A stretch of DNA of 64,000 bases from Clostridia bacterium (GCA_017399175.1 JAFQEE010000042.1:62001-126000), one strand, 5' to 3'. Positions 42,464 to 51,793 are shown, numbered from the stretch's first letter. Notes: generated by a model not told the origin, from the letters alone. Program-made: numbers and translations.

Positions 42464-42484
42464 TCTCTTTAAATAGATAAAGTA

Positions 42485-42513
42485 AATATACACTAAAATC
42501 AACAATAAGTCAA
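42485..42513 (-). promoter_or_regulatory. Promoter of the liv operon
   Basis: Minus strand: TTGACT (42513-42508), 17-bp spacer, TATATT (42490-42485). Confidence 0.75.
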
Positions 42514-42545
42514 TTATTTTTGTAGATTTTCTTGATATTTACATA

Positions 42546-42575
42546 AAAAAGGTATGACATAAGCCATACCTTTTT
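42546..42575 (-). terminator. Terminator of the M28 peptidase gene
   Basis: AAAAAGGTATG/CATACCTTTTT arms with T-runs; it isolates the peptidase gene from the liv promoter. Confidence 0.85.
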
Positions 42576-42585
42576 CAATTTCTGT

Positions 42586-43920
42586 TTATTTCTTTTGTGG
42601 ACCGTTATATCCGTTTTCTTCCTGGAATTCAGCAATCTTGTCAATAACGCTGAGAACTACATCAAATCCCTGACCAACAGTTTCCATTTCAAAGCGGTCT
42701 GCGTGGTCGTGGAATGTGTGATAATACCATGTAAGCATTGGGTTTTGTGCTGCAAATGTAACGGATTTAATACCGCCACGGGTCATTGGAGTACTATCAC
42801 AACCACCAACAGGATTGTGAATACAGCCATTTGTCTTGCTTTCAATACCCATTTCATTGAATGTATCTTTGAACATTTTTTCAAGGTCAGTATCAAAACG
42901 GCAACCCTGCCAGTCATCCTTAATAACAACCTCAAAATATTCTTTGTCAGCAACAGAGTCAATGTTGATGTTCCATGCATTTTTGGTTAAATCATCGTTT
43001 CTGTGTTTATGAACAAATGCCATTGAACCACGCAGACCGGCTTCTTCAGAACCAACATTACAATCAACGATACGGCAGTTTTTAGGCATCTTTTCAGGAT
43101 TTTCCTTGAAATACTTAATAACTGCATAACTAAGAGCACAACCTGTTGCGTTGTCCATAGCACCTTTAGATGCATTTTCTTCAGATGCATCATTCCACAT
43201 AGCAACAAATGCACTACCAAAGGCTGTAATTACAGGAATAAAGTTTAATAATTTGTAGAAAATATCCATTGATTTGCTTGCAGCAATTTCTATAGCCCAA
43301 TCAGCATTAAATATGATACCTGTATAAATAGCAGCCATAGCTACAGCCACGCCAATAATAAAGAATACACAAACCGCACCAAAACCAACTTTTCCGTATG
43401 TTGTAATCAAACCGTAAATTGGTTTTTCTGGGTATTTAGATGCATTTTCTGAATGCTTCCAGTTCCAGCTTGTATCTGTATGACCTGAAAGAATGATTGT
43501 GTAATCGTATTTACCGTCTTCAGGAACTAATTCACCGTAAACATTCTGTGATATTTTCTGTTTAAAAAACATATCAAACCAAGGCTTATAAAGGAAACAA
43601 CTGAATACAAGCCAGATAACCATAGCAATGCCGATAGCAGCCATTGCAAACCAAATATGAAAATTATAAAGTGCAAAATATGTAAGAACACTTAAAATAA
43701 TTCCAACCCAACCTGCATATGGAAGTCCGCCGATACCTGAACGTGGTGATACTGCAAATTCTTCCTTTTTTGATTTAATGCCGATTTCTTCAAGCTTTTC
43801 ACCCATAAAGTCAGCATATTTTCTTTCGTTTTCAGAACCGGGAAGGCGAGAACCAAAGTTTTCAGCATCTTTTACAAGGTCATAAGCCAATTCGGCATAT
43901 TTTCTGTTTTCCTCTTTCAT
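42586..43920 (-). CDS. Membrane-bound M28-family metallopeptidase
   Basis: 444 residues. Peptidase part split by membrane spans: IILSGHTDTSWNW (zinc His and Asp), MDNATGCALSYAVIKYFK (bridging Asp), NVGSEEAGLRGSMAFV (catalytic Glu pair), NINIDSVAD and the late TWYYHTFHDHADR (zinc His). Hydrophobic spans at about 75-115 and 185-245 are inserted in the fold, so it is an integral membrane enzyme. Substrates would be short peptides. Own terminator. Confidence 0.86.
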   Translation of the reverse strand: MKEENRKYAELAYDLVKDAENFGSRLPGSENERKYADFMGEKLEEIGIKSKKEEFAVSPRSGIGGLPYAGWVGIILSVLTYFALYNFHIWFAMAAIGIAMVIWLVFSCFLYKPWFDMFFKQKISQNVYGELVPEDGKYDYTIILSGHTDTSWNWKHSENASKYPEKPIYGLITTYGKVGFGAVCVFFIIGVAVAMAAIYTGIIFNADWAIEIAASKSMDIFYKLLNFIPVITAFGSAFVAMWNDASEENASKGAMDNATGCALSYAVIKYFKENPEKMPKNCRIVDCNVGSEEAGLRGSMAFVHKHRNDDLTKNAWNINIDSVADKEYFEVVIKDDWQGCRFDTDLEKMFKDTFNEMGIESKTNGCIHNPVGGCDSTPMTRGGIKSVTFAAQNPMLTWYYHTFHDHADRFEMETVGQGFDVVLSVIDKIAEFQEENGYNGPQKK

Positions 43921-44094
43921 TGTGTAACCTCCAAACGAAAATCTATCTTATTTATAATATTAGATTTTAGTAATTAAATCAAGTATAAATTACTAATTTT
44001 TATTATTTTGTACAAAAAGACCTATGCAGTGGTTTTCTGAAGCGACCCCTGTCAAGTAGACAGACAAAAAAACAAAAAGATATTTAATTGAATG

Positions 44095-44126
44095 AATTCC
44101 ACCCTGCTGCGCAGCAGGGTGGAATT
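44095..44126. terminator. Perfect 32-bp palindrome at the 3' end of the transposase genes
   Basis: AATTCCACCCTGCTGC joined to its exact reverse complement, ending 3 bp from the orfB stop and followed by TTTTTC on the plus strand. It would stop outside transcription from entering the element antisense to the transposase. Confidence 0.7.
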
Positions 44127-44128
44127 TT

Positions 44129-45025
44129 TCACGCTGCTTGAGCGTAATGAAATTCCATTGGCGTCATACATTTCAGCTTAAGCTGAAATCGCTTTGTATT
44201 GTAGAAATCTATGTAATTTTCAATTGCTTGGGTAAGTTCTTCTCGTGAAGTGAATTTTTTGAGGTAGTACATCTCAGATTTTAAGATGCCCCCATAACCC
44301 TCCATCGGACCATTATCAATGCATCGACCAACTCTGGACATACTTTGTCTCATACCGGCTGCCATCAATTTGGAATGAAATGCTTTGTTTGTGTACTGAA
44401 AACCTCTGTCGCTATGAAATAGTGGATGGGCAGTTGGATTGTTTTCGATAGCTTCATCAAAAGTATCAAACACAAGCTGATTGTTGTTGCTTGTTCCAAT
44501 TTTGTAGGCTACTATTCGTCTATCGTATATATCCAATATTGCACTTAAATACAATTTCTTAACTTCTGTACCTACATAGTATTTGAATTCAGTTACATCA
44601 GTAAGCCACTTTTCATTAGGAGCATCAGCGTAAAACTCTCTATTAAGAATATTTTCTGCAGTTACCTCCGGTGTTGATTTGATGTAATTGTATTTCTTTT
44701 TTCTACAAACAGATTTCAAATGAAGCATTTGCATCAGTCGATAAATGCGTTTTTTGTTGTACTTAACGCTATGTGTTCTATTGATAGTTATTGTCATTTG
44801 ACGATAACCCAATATACCATTTTGCTCTTCATACAATTCCTTTATCCATTCAATAAGCTGTTCGTTTGTCTTTTGATGTTGACTTGGTTCTCTTTTTAAC
44901 CATTTGTAATAGGCACTGCGACAGATGTGCAAACTTTCGCATAACTTCTCAATAGGATAACCTTCTGTTTGATTCATATATTGTATCGCTATGTATGAAA
45001 CTTCGTTTCTTACTCCACTTACCAA
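44129..45025 (-). CDS. IS3-family transposase OrfB (DDE integrase)
   Basis: 298 residues. HTH_21-like N-terminus, then the rve integrase core: WLTDVTEFKY (first Asp), HSDRGFQYTN (second Asp) and the Glu in GGILKSEMYY. The final NTKRFQLKLKCMTPMEF is typical. The first in-frame start is TTG 45025, poorly spaced from the ribosome site; it is expected to be made as an OrfAB fusion by a -1 frameshift at 45049-45055. Confidence 0.93.
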   Translation of the reverse strand: MVSGVRNEVSYIAIQYMNQTEGYPIEKLCESLHICRSAYYKWLKREPSQHQKTNEQLIEWIKELYEEQNGILGYRQMTITINRTHSVKYNKKRIYRLMQMLHLKSVCRKKKYNYIKSTPEVTAENILNREFYADAPNEKWLTDVTEFKYYVGTEVKKLYLSAILDIYDRRIVAYKIGTSNNNQLVFDTFDEAIENNPTAHPLFHSDRGFQYTNKAFHSKLMAAGMRQSMSRVGRCIDNGPMEGYGGILKSEMYYLKKFTSREELTQAIENYIDFYNTKRFQLKLKCMTPMEFHYAQAA

Positions 45026-45681
45026 TCGCCTCCTCTCAACTCCCTCAATTTTTTTAACAGAGCTATCTCCATTTCCTGGTCTTTGATTTTGGCATGTAAT
45101 ATCTTGTTCTCCTGACGAAGACGTTCTTCTTCGGTAAGTTCTGAGTCTGGTTTTGTTTTTCCTCGACGGTCTGTTAAACCTTCTACACCTTTTTCTTCAT
45201 ACTTTTTAACCCAAGAGTAAATTTGTTGGTAGCTTACGTTGTAAGTTTCTGTTGTTAATCCGTAATCTTTTCCGTGTTCTATGCAGAAAGCAACTATCTC
45301 TACTCGCTCTTCTTGTGTGGTTTTTCTTCCTTTGGTCATATAGATTTCCCCTTTGACAGAACTTCGTTCTTTGAATTCTTTTTGACCATTATACCACTTT
45401 ATCCATGCTCTGAGCTGATTTCTGCCTCTAATTTTATATTTTTTACATATCTCTATCTGGCTTCCTTTTCCTGACAAATAGTCGTTTACTGCTTGTATTT
45501 TTAATTCCTTGCTATATTTTTTTCTTTCCTTACTTAACCCTTGAAATTCATATGTTGCAACCATATCCATCAAAGTCATTGCTACTATCCCGTACTTTTC
45601 TGCTATTGCTTTGTAGCTTCCTTTTCCGGCTTGATATTCTTTGACCGCTGCTATTCGTTCTTCATAACTTAGTTTTGACAT
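45019..45681 (-). CDS. IS3-family transposase OrfA
   Basis: 220 residues with several helix-turn-helix units (KLSYEERIAAVKEYQAGKGS; YSKELKIQAVNDYLSGKGSQ; TQEERVEIVAFCIEHGKDYG) and a C-terminal leucine-zipper-like coil. Near its end, codons TTA AAA AAA form the slippery heptamer A AAA AAA. A shift to -1 reads straight through into OrfB (KK then IEGVERRRLVSGVRN). Confidence 0.93.
   Translation of the reverse strand: MSKLSYEERIAAVKEYQAGKGSYKAIAEKYGIVAMTLMDMVATYEFQGLSKERKKYSKELKIQAVNDYLSGKGSQIEICKKYKIRGRNQLRAWIKWYNGQKEFKERSSVKGEIYMTKGRKTTQEERVEIVAFCIEHGKDYGLTTETYNVSYQQIYSWVKKYEEKGVEGLTDRRGKTKPDSELTEEERLRQENKILHAKIKDQEMEIALLKKLRELRGGDW
45049..45055 (-). other. Programmed -1 frameshift site in the IS3 transposase
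   Basis: Seven A residues on the minus strand, in phase as A_AAA_AAA relative to orfA, 30 nt before its stop; the -1 frame is open into orfB. Confidence 0.8.
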
Positions 45682-45772
45682 AAAAATCCCCCTAAAGTAG
45701 TCTTGAAACTTTTTGTTTTTTCAAGTGTCTACTTTAGGGGGATTATATCATTCTGCATAGGTCATAATAGTA

Positions 45773-47410
45773 TTAGTCGTTCTGATTTCTTGCAATTTTC
45801 ATTGTTGTTGTCTTTTTGAATTCCTTATCACGAATTTTAACTTTAGCAACATTCTTGAAAATTGGATTTTCACGATTGTATTTTGCAACATCATCGTCAA
45901 TTCTGTCGCGAGCATCAGGGAATTCTGATTCGTTGAGATAAAATTCAGCAACAATCTTTTCATCTTCCTGATATACAAGAACTTCTTCAACATAATCAAT
46001 TCTTGAAAGTTTATCTTCAATTTCTTCAGGAGAAACATTTTTACCGTTTGCAAGACAAATAAGATTTTTCTTTCTGCCAACCATAAACAAGAAACCATCT
46101 TCATCAATTCTACCATGGTCACCGGTAATCAACCATTCACCATCAAATGTAGCAGCAGTTGCCTCTGGGTCCTTGTAATAACCCTGCATAACGTTAGTAC
46201 CTCTTACATAGATTTCACCAACGCCTTCTTCGTCAGGATTAACAATCTTGATTTCGCAACAATCAAGCGGAGTACCTACACTACCAAATTTGAATTTTCC
46301 TGGCTTGTTACAAGTAACAGCAGGGGAGCATTCAGTAAGTCCGTAACCGTTATATATATCAATACCGAAATCGTGCATACCTTTTTCAATTTTTGGGTCA
46401 AGGTTAGCAGCACCGCAAACAATCATATTAAGGTTTCCGCCAAGATTATCAATAATTGTCTTGAAAATTTTTGCTCTCTTATCAATACCAAACTTCATAA
46501 GAGTATTACTAATTTTAAGACCTTTTTTAAGAATTTCTTCTCTGCCTGTTTTTCTTGCTGTTTTCCAGATTCTATTGTAAATTGTATTAACAACAAGTGG
46601 AACACCACAAATGTTATATGGCTGATATTTTTTCATATCACCCTGAATATTCTTGATACCGTCACATACGTAACCCCATTCAGTAAGAATATATGATGCG
46701 AAAAGAGCACTAACCCAGGCATATGTATGATTCATAGGTAAGAAGCCAATTGCATGTCTACCATTAAGAGCACGACAAGAAGCTGAACAGTTGCTTGCAA
46801 TGTTGTAATGAGAAAGCATTACACCTTTACTTTTTGCAGTTGTACCTGATGTGTATGCAATACAAGCAAGGTCGTCAGGCTTAACCTCAGCATTGATGAA
46901 GTCATTATTTCCTGCGTTCAATGCTTCTTGACCATATTCAAGAAAACTGTTATAATCATCAAGGCAGAAATACTGCATATTAGGCATTTCAGGATTTGCT
47001 TTAAATTCTTCAACAGCCTTATTAAATTTTGCAGAATGAACTAAAGCATCACAATCACAACGGATAAGCTGGTCCGCAAGGTCAGCGTATGGAAGTTTAG
47101 CATCCATAGGAACGGTAATATTACAACCGCAGATTGTTGCGTAGTAAGTTACCATCCACTCAAAACAGTTTTCACTGATAATTGCAATTTTCTTTTTTCC
47201 GTTAAGTCCTTTTACATAGAAGTAAGTACCAAGAGCTGCAATTTCGCTCCAAGTCTGGTTAAAACTTCTTTCACATTCATTTTTATTTTTATCAAGGAAT
47301 ACAAATTGTCTTTTATCCTGACCTTTCTGTGCTCCTGTAACGATAATTTCTTTAAGTGTCTGATAATCAGGAATATTTGCGTTACCGGCATTAATATGTT
47401 TTTTTGCCAT
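45773..47410 (-). CDS. Long-chain acyl-CoA synthetase (AMP-forming)
   Basis: 545 residues. AMP-binding motif ACIAYTSGTTAKSKGVMLSH, NGYGLTECSPAVTCNK, the hinge TGDHGRIDEDGFLFMVGRKK and the C-terminal catalytic Lys region (KTTTMKIARNQ). Activates fatty acids to acyl-CoA through an acyl-adenylate. ATG 47410 has GAGGGG in front; the frame is open upstream only over the promoter. Divergent from a TetR regulator. An IS element has landed 9 bp after its stop and may have removed its own terminator. Confidence 0.93.
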   Translation of the reverse strand: MAKKHINAGNANIPDYQTLKEIIVTGAQKGQDKRQFVFLDKNKNECERSFNQTWSEIAALGTYFYVKGLNGKKKIAIISENCFEWMVTYYATICGCNITVPMDAKLPYADLADQLIRCDCDALVHSAKFNKAVEEFKANPEMPNMQYFCLDDYNSFLEYGQEALNAGNNDFINAEVKPDDLACIAYTSGTTAKSKGVMLSHYNIASNCSASCRALNGRHAIGFLPMNHTYAWVSALFASYILTEWGYVCDGIKNIQGDMKKYQPYNICGVPLVVNTIYNRIWKTARKTGREEILKKGLKISNTLMKFGIDKRAKIFKTIIDNLGGNLNMIVCGAANLDPKIEKGMHDFGIDIYNGYGLTECSPAVTCNKPGKFKFGSVGTPLDCCEIKIVNPDEEGVGEIYVRGTNVMQGYYKDPEATAATFDGEWLITGDHGRIDEDGFLFMVGRKKNLICLANGKNVSPEEIEDKLSRIDYVEEVLVYQEDEKIVAEFYLNESEFPDARDRIDDDVAKYNRENPIFKNVAKVKIRDKEFKKTTTMKIARNQND

Positions 47411-47440
47411 TTGTCGTAACCCCTCTTTGTCTGTAGAGTA

Positions 47441-47469
47441 TTTACAACCATCTCTTTGACAGTTGTAAA
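47441..47469. promoter_or_regulatory. Candidate TetR operator in the acyl-CoA synthetase leader
   Basis: TTTACAAC (47441-47448) and GTTGTAAA (47462-47469), perfect 8-bp arms 13 bp apart, located just downstream of the synthetase promoter where a bound repressor would block transcription. Confidence 0.6.
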
Positions 47470-47480
47470 CCATATATTTT

Positions 47481-47509
47481 ATATTAACAAAATAATAATA
47501 AAAAGTCAA
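47481..47509 (-). promoter_or_regulatory. Promoter of the acyl-CoA synthetase gene
   Basis: Minus strand: TTGACT (47509-47504), 17-bp spacer, TAATAT (47486-47481). Confidence 0.75.
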
Positions 47510-47549
47510 CAATTCATAAAAAACTTGTACATAAAAAGGAGAATTGTCA

Positions 47550-48128
47550 ATGTATGACGGAAACAACCCCACAGCTTTAAAATCACAACAATGGTTAACT
47601 GAAAATTTGCTCGATTTGATGGAAGAAAAGCCGTATAATGAAATATCTATTATGGATATTTGTAAAAAAGCAGACTTGTCACGACAGACATTCTATAATT
47701 ACTTTGATTCAAAAGATGAATTATTTAGATTTCTGTTAAGAAGCACTTATGAGGAAAAATTACTTTCTCTTGATACAATTCCAAGTTCAAATGAAGCAAT
47801 TTCAACATTTGTAACAACCATGAAAGATAATTCAAGATTAGTTTCTGCAATTGTAAAGAATAATATGGGTAATCTTGTTTCAGATGAAATTTTTAAATCT
47901 ATGACAAAGTTTCTGAATAAGTTTATTCCAAATTTTGAAAGTCAACCTCATTTTGCATATCATATTGTGTTATTATCAGGAGCATTGACACATTTCTTGA
48001 CTTATTATGCAAGAAATAATTGTGAATTATCTGAAAAAGAAATGACAAAAATACTTGAAACATTTTTATCAGGTAAAATATTCAAGTTATTAAGAGCCTC
48101 AAAATATATAAAAAAGGTACTCAAATGA
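47550..48128 (+). CDS. TetR/AcrR-family transcriptional regulator
   Basis: 192 residues. The N-terminal HTH (PYNEISIMDICKKADLSRQT then FYNYFDSKDELF, about 28-60) is classical TetR. The C-terminal ligand domain is helical. GGAG lies 8 nt before ATG 47550. Divergent placement suggests it controls the acyl-CoA synthetase gene, with an acyl-CoA or fatty acid as likely ligand; that is inference. Confidence 0.88.
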   Translation: MYDGNNPTALKSQQWLTENLLDLMEEKPYNEISIMDICKKADLSRQTFYNYFDSKDELFRFLLRSTYEEKLLSLDTIPSSNEAISTFVTTMKDNSRLVSAIVKNNMGNLVSDEIFKSMTKFLNKFIPNFESQPHFAYHIVLLSGALTHFLTYYARNNCELSEKEMTKILETFLSGKIFKLLRASKYIKKVLK

Positions 48129-48143
48129 GTACCTTTAATTTTT
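48111..48143. terminator. Bidirectional terminator between TetR and lipoprotein genes
   Basis: AAAGGTACTC-AAAT-GAGTACCTTT, A-rich before and AATTTTT after; the TetR stop codon lies in the stem. Confidence 0.85.
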
Positions 48144-48714
48144 AGTGTGTATGTTCGTGTTCAACACGAGGTTCTACTAAATAGATTGTACCTTCAACAC
48201 TGTTGATTTTGAAATCTGAGAAGTACTGAATTTCAGTAGCACCTTTAGATGCGTGATTAGGCTGTAAAAGTAAAATTGCATAATCTTTATAAGTCATACT
48301 GCTGATTTTATCAATTGTGTAGCTTTCAACAGTTTTCTTTTCGCCAACCTGTTCACCAAGAGTGAATTTTTCATTCTTAAAGTCAATATCAACTTTTTTT
48401 GTAGTGTATGAATATCCGTAATCAAGTTTAATTGATGATTTTGTTACATCAATGTTATAAGCATCTTTTAATTTATAGTAGTGTCTGTAACGCAAAGCAT
48501 TAACTTCACCTGAACTGTTTTTTGTAAAAAATCCTTCTTCAACAAATTCAAAATACTTGTCAAAGTTTTCGGCAGTGATTTTAACTTCACCGAGAGTTGG
48601 TTCTGTCTGGTTTGTTGTACTTTCTGTCGGGTCTACTGATGGTTTATCGTTGTTACAAGCAACAAGTGAAAGACAAGTTACAGCTGCTAACAACAATGCT
48701 AAAAATTTTTTCAT
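48142..48714 (-). CDS. Hypothetical lipoprotein
   Basis: 190 residues. Lipobox LVAC after MKKFLALLLAAVTCLS, then a Thr/Pro/Glu-rich spacer (PTESTTNQTEPTLGE), then a beta-rich domain (FDKYFEFVEEGFFTKNSSGE) and a terminal EHEHTH that could bind a metal. Start 48714 has GAGGAA upstream; the open frame continues upstream only across the tRNA. Function unknown. Confidence 0.75.
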   Translation of the reverse strand: MKKFLALLLAAVTCLSLVACNNDKPSVDPTESTTNQTEPTLGEVKITAENFDKYFEFVEEGFFTKNSSGEVNALRYRHYYKLKDAYNIDVTKSSIKLDYGYSYTTKKVDIDFKNEKFTLGEQVGEKKTVESYTIDKISSMTYKDYAILLLQPNHASKGATEIQYFSDFKINSVEGTIYLVEPRVEHEHTH

Positions 48715-48743
48715 TTTAATTTCCTCATTTCGTTTTTTGATAA

Positions 48744-48819
48744 TGGTCGGAGTGACAGGACTTGAACCTGCGGCCTCTTGACCCCCAGTCAAGCGCGCTC
48801 CCAGCTGCGCCACACCCCG
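48744..48819 (-). tRNA. tRNA-Pro (anticodon GGG)
   Basis: 76 nt with encoded CCA. Acceptor CGGGGTG/CACTCCG, T-loop GGTTCGAATCC, anticodon stem CTTGA/TCAAG around loop CTGGGGG, giving anticodon GGG. Confidence 0.92.
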
Positions 48820-48933
48820 ACGAATTAACTTTGATAATGATAACATATTGATTGTTGTTTTTCAAGTAATTTTCAAACTTTTCTTTACTTTTTAGGTTAG
48901 TATATGATAAAATGTCCAGGAGGTGATTGTTAT

Positions 48934-49848
48934 ATGAAGAAAACATTGAAGAAGATTATAATTGCACTTATATCTATAATACTTGTTGTTTTAATTGTTT
49001 GGGGAACTGCTATTTATATGTATTATCCACACTATTATAAAAATAAAAGACAGATTGAAATGACTGATGTATCAGATGTTAATGAAATCAAAGTAATGAG
49101 TTACAATATTCGTTGTCACGCACCTGACGATTTTGGTCATAAAAATTGGTTTTACCGTGCAAATTTAGTTGTTGATACTATTGAAAAAGCACAGCCGGGT
49201 ATTATAGGTTTTCAGGAAGTAAACAGTTGGCAATATGAATATTTATGTGAATCAATGCCCGTATATGATTCTATTATTACATATCGTGATGATATACCTG
49301 TATATTCTGAAGGTTGTCCAGTTTTTTACAGAACTGATTTATATTCATTGGTTGATAAAGGTTCATTCTGGCTTTCCGAAACACCCGATGTTATGAGTAA
49401 GGACTGGGGGTCAGCTTGTTACAGAATATGCAGTTATGCAATTCTAAAAGATAATGCTACTCAAAAAGAATTTGTCGTTTTTAATACTCATCTTGACCAT
49501 ATAAGTGACGAAGCAAGAATAAATGGTATTCAGGTTGTACTTGATAAGATTAAGGAATTCGGTTCAATTCCTGCAGTGCTTATGGGTGACCTTAATGCTG
49601 AAGAAAGCAGTGAAACATATCTGAGTGCAACAGAAGTTTTTGATGATGTAAAATATCAGACTGAAAACACAATGACAAGCTGTACATATCAGAATTGGGG
49701 TAAGAGCCTTGACCGTAATTGTATCGACTATATTATGATTTCAAAAGGTGACTTTAATGTTAATTCATATAAAGTTATTACAGATACTTATGACGAGGTA
49801 TATACAAGTGACCATTTCCCGCTTACAGCAACTCTTACATTAGAATAA
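48934..49848 (+). CDS. Membrane-anchored endonuclease/exonuclease/phosphatase-family protein
   Basis: 304 residues. One N-terminal span (about 9-31), so the enzyme faces outside. The EEP fold follows: KVMSYNIRCH, GIIGFQEVNSWQYEYL (metal Glu), NTHLDHISDEAR (catalytic His), LMGDLNAEES (Asp/Asn) and YTSDHFPLTATL (final Asp-His). Substrate could be nucleic acid, phosphoinositide or another phosphodiester. ATG 48934 is preceded by AGGAGGTGA. Confidence 0.87.
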   Translation: MKKTLKKIIIALISIILVVLIVWGTAIYMYYPHYYKNKRQIEMTDVSDVNEIKVMSYNIRCHAPDDFGHKNWFYRANLVVDTIEKAQPGIIGFQEVNSWQYEYLCESMPVYDSIITYRDDIPVYSEGCPVFYRTDLYSLVDKGSFWLSETPDVMSKDWGSACYRICSYAILKDNATQKEFVVFNTHLDHISDEARINGIQVVLDKIKEFGSIPAVLMGDLNAEESSETYLSATEVFDDVKYQTENTMTSCTYQNWGKSLDRNCIDYIMISKGDFNVNSYKVITDTYDEVYTSDHFPLTATLTLE

Positions 49849-49858
49849 ATAAAAATAA

Positions 49859-49892
49859 AGGAGATAGACACAGTAATCTATCTCCTATTTTT
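49859..49892. terminator. Bidirectional terminator between EEP and ABC-F genes
   Basis: AGGAGATAG/CTATCTCCT arms, 10-nt loop, then ATTTTTT. Confidence 0.85.
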
Positions 49893-51784
49893 TATGCTAA
49901 TTCCAACCATAACATTTCAAGTTCTTCAAGTGCTTCTTCTTTAATCCTTATCTCTTCAAGTATTTCAGAAAGCTTTTCGTAATCACTTGAAATTTCAGGT
50001 TGTTCAATGAGATTTTTAAGTTCATCAATCTGTTGTTGTAAACTATCGATTTCCTTTTCGGTATTCATAAGTTTAGCGCGTCTTTTTCTGTCTTGTGCTT
50101 TGTTTTTTCGTGATTCTTCATATTGTATAGAAGAATCACTTTTTATTTCTGATTTTAATATTTTTTCTTTATTTTCAACCTGATTATGTTCCTTGTAGTA
50201 GTCATAATTACCATTATAAATGATTATTTCATCATTTTTCATTTCTATAATTTTTGTGGAAACAGAATTAAGGAAATATCTGTCATGAGAAACCATAATA
50301 AGAGTGCCTTCATATTGACTTAACGCAATATCTAACGCTTCTTTTGCCTTGTAATCAAGGTGGTTAGTAGGTTCGTCAAGTATAAGTACATTTGAACGCT
50401 CAAAAACGATAATACAAAGTGCAACTTTTGCTCTGTTAGCACCACTCAATTCTTTGATTCGCTTAAAAACATCTTCGTCTTCAATAAGAAATCTTGCAAG
50501 CATACTTCTAATTTCATATTCGGTTTTTGTGGGGAATTTTCTGTGCACGGTTTCAAGTGCTGTCAGATTCAAGTCAAGTGAAGATAATTCCTGGTCAAAA
50601 TATGAAATTTTAACATTTCCACCCCAACGAACTGAACCCTCGTATGGAATTTTTTTCATGATTGCTTTTAAAAGTGATGATTTACCAACACCGTTTTTAC
50701 CTACAAAAGCAACTTTTTCATTTCGATTGATTTCAAGGTGAAAGTATTCAAACAAGACTCTATTATTTTCAGCTTTTCCAACACTTACTTTTAATCCTTT
50801 ACATTCTAAAATAAGTTTATGTGGCTCAATATCAAAAGGGAATGATATGTGCAAATCCTTGACTTTGGGGTTAGGTTTTGCGTGGAGTTCCATTTTTTCA
50901 AGTGCTTTAACTCTTGAGCCAACACTGTTGATACTGCTTGATTTTGCAAGGTTTTTTCTTACATAATCTCTTAAATCTTCGATTTCTCTTTGTTGTTTCT
51001 CATATTCTTTTGTTAGTGTTTTAATGCGTTCCTCTTTTTGCTTTAAGAATGATGAGTAACCACCTTTATATCGAACTAATTCACCATTTTCAATTTCACA
51101 AATGTCTGATGCGACAGAATCAAGAAAGTATCTGTCATGGGAAACGATAATAACAGCTCCCTTATATTCTTTAAGATAGTTTTCAAGCCAGTTAAGCATA
51201 CTGAAATCAAGATGGTTTGTCGGTTCGTCAAGAATAAGTAAATTCGGATTTTCAACAAGAATTTTTGCAAGTGCAAATCTTGTTTTTTCACCACTGGAAA
51301 GAACAGAAACACTCGTGTTCATATCAAAGACACCAAATCCCATACCATTAAGAACAGTATTGATTCTTATTTCTGCATTGTGACCGTCAGCAGCATCATA
51401 TATGCTTGTATATCTTTCATATTCTTCAGATAATAAATCATACTCTGAACCTGTTGAATGTGACATTTTATTTGAAATTTCATTAATTTTTTTCCTTGTT
51501 TCAAATACAAGCTTTAATGAATCTTCAATCTCTTCCTTTAATGTATTTGAAGTATTTAAAGCTTCATTTTGTTTAAGATACCCAATTCTCAAACCCGATT
51601 TAAGAGCTATTGTACCGTCATCATATTCAAGATTTCCTGAAATAATGTTAAGAAGAGTAGATTTACCAACACCGTTAACGCCTAAAAGACCAATTCGGTC
51701 CCTGTCATTAACAGCAAGTGTAATATTATTTAATACTTTTTTGTCTAAAAATGTTTTGTTTACATTATTAAGTGAAATTAACAT
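49892..51784 (-). CDS. ABC-F family ATPase
   Basis: 630 residues, two ABC domains and no membrane span. Walker A GVNGVGKST and GKNGVGKSS; signatures LSSGEKTRFALAKILVE and LSGANRAKVALCIIVF; LDEPTNHLD in both. The inter-domain linker holds the charged P-site tRNA-interaction helices, and the C-terminus (about 540-630) is a coiled coil as in Uup/YdiF. ABC-F proteins act on the ribosome, relieving stalls or protecting from antibiotics; which applies is not decidable here. Confidence 0.92.
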   Translation of the reverse strand: MLISLNNVNKTFLDKKVLNNITLAVNDRDRIGLLGVNGVGKSTLLNIISGNLEYDDGTIALKSGLRIGYLKQNEALNTSNTLKEEIEDSLKLVFETRKKINEISNKMSHSTGSEYDLLSEEYERYTSIYDAADGHNAEIRINTVLNGMGFGVFDMNTSVSVLSSGEKTRFALAKILVENPNLLILDEPTNHLDFSMLNWLENYLKEYKGAVIIVSHDRYFLDSVASDICEIENGELVRYKGGYSSFLKQKEERIKTLTKEYEKQQREIEDLRDYVRKNLAKSSSINSVGSRVKALEKMELHAKPNPKVKDLHISFPFDIEPHKLILECKGLKVSVGKAENNRVLFEYFHLEINRNEKVAFVGKNGVGKSSLLKAIMKKIPYEGSVRWGGNVKISYFDQELSSLDLNLTALETVHRKFPTKTEYEIRSMLARFLIEDEDVFKRIKELSGANRAKVALCIIVFERSNVLILDEPTNHLDYKAKEALDIALSQYEGTLIMVSHDRYFLNSVSTKIIEMKNDEIIIYNGNYDYYKEHNQVENKEKILKSEIKSDSSIQYEESRKNKAQDRKRRAKLMNTEKEIDSLQQQIDELKNLIEQPEISSDYEKLSEILEEIRIKEEALEELEMLWLELA

Positions 51785-51793
51785 ATTTTGTCA

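Larger units (their letters stand above)
44019..45763 (-). mobile_element. IS3-family insertion sequence (IS150-like)
   Basis: About 1745 bp. Outer inverted ends GACCTATGCAG (44019-44029) and CTGCATAGGTC (45753-45763); further inside, the ends share CCCCT...AAGTAGACA and AAAAAACAAAAAG in inverted orientation. Carries orfA and orfB in overlapping frames. It sits 9 bp after the acyl-CoA synthetase stop codon. No clear target duplication was seen, so the exact ends are uncertain. Confidence 0.85.

Noticed and set aside
46115..46696. 193-residue plus-strand reading frame
   Set aside because: Lies wholly antisense to the acyl-CoA synthetase, has no ribosome site and a shadow-like composition.
48715..48846. 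N-terminal part of the lipoprotein gene
   Set aside because: This stretch is tRNA-Pro read in frame; the protein starts at the signal peptide, ATG 48714.
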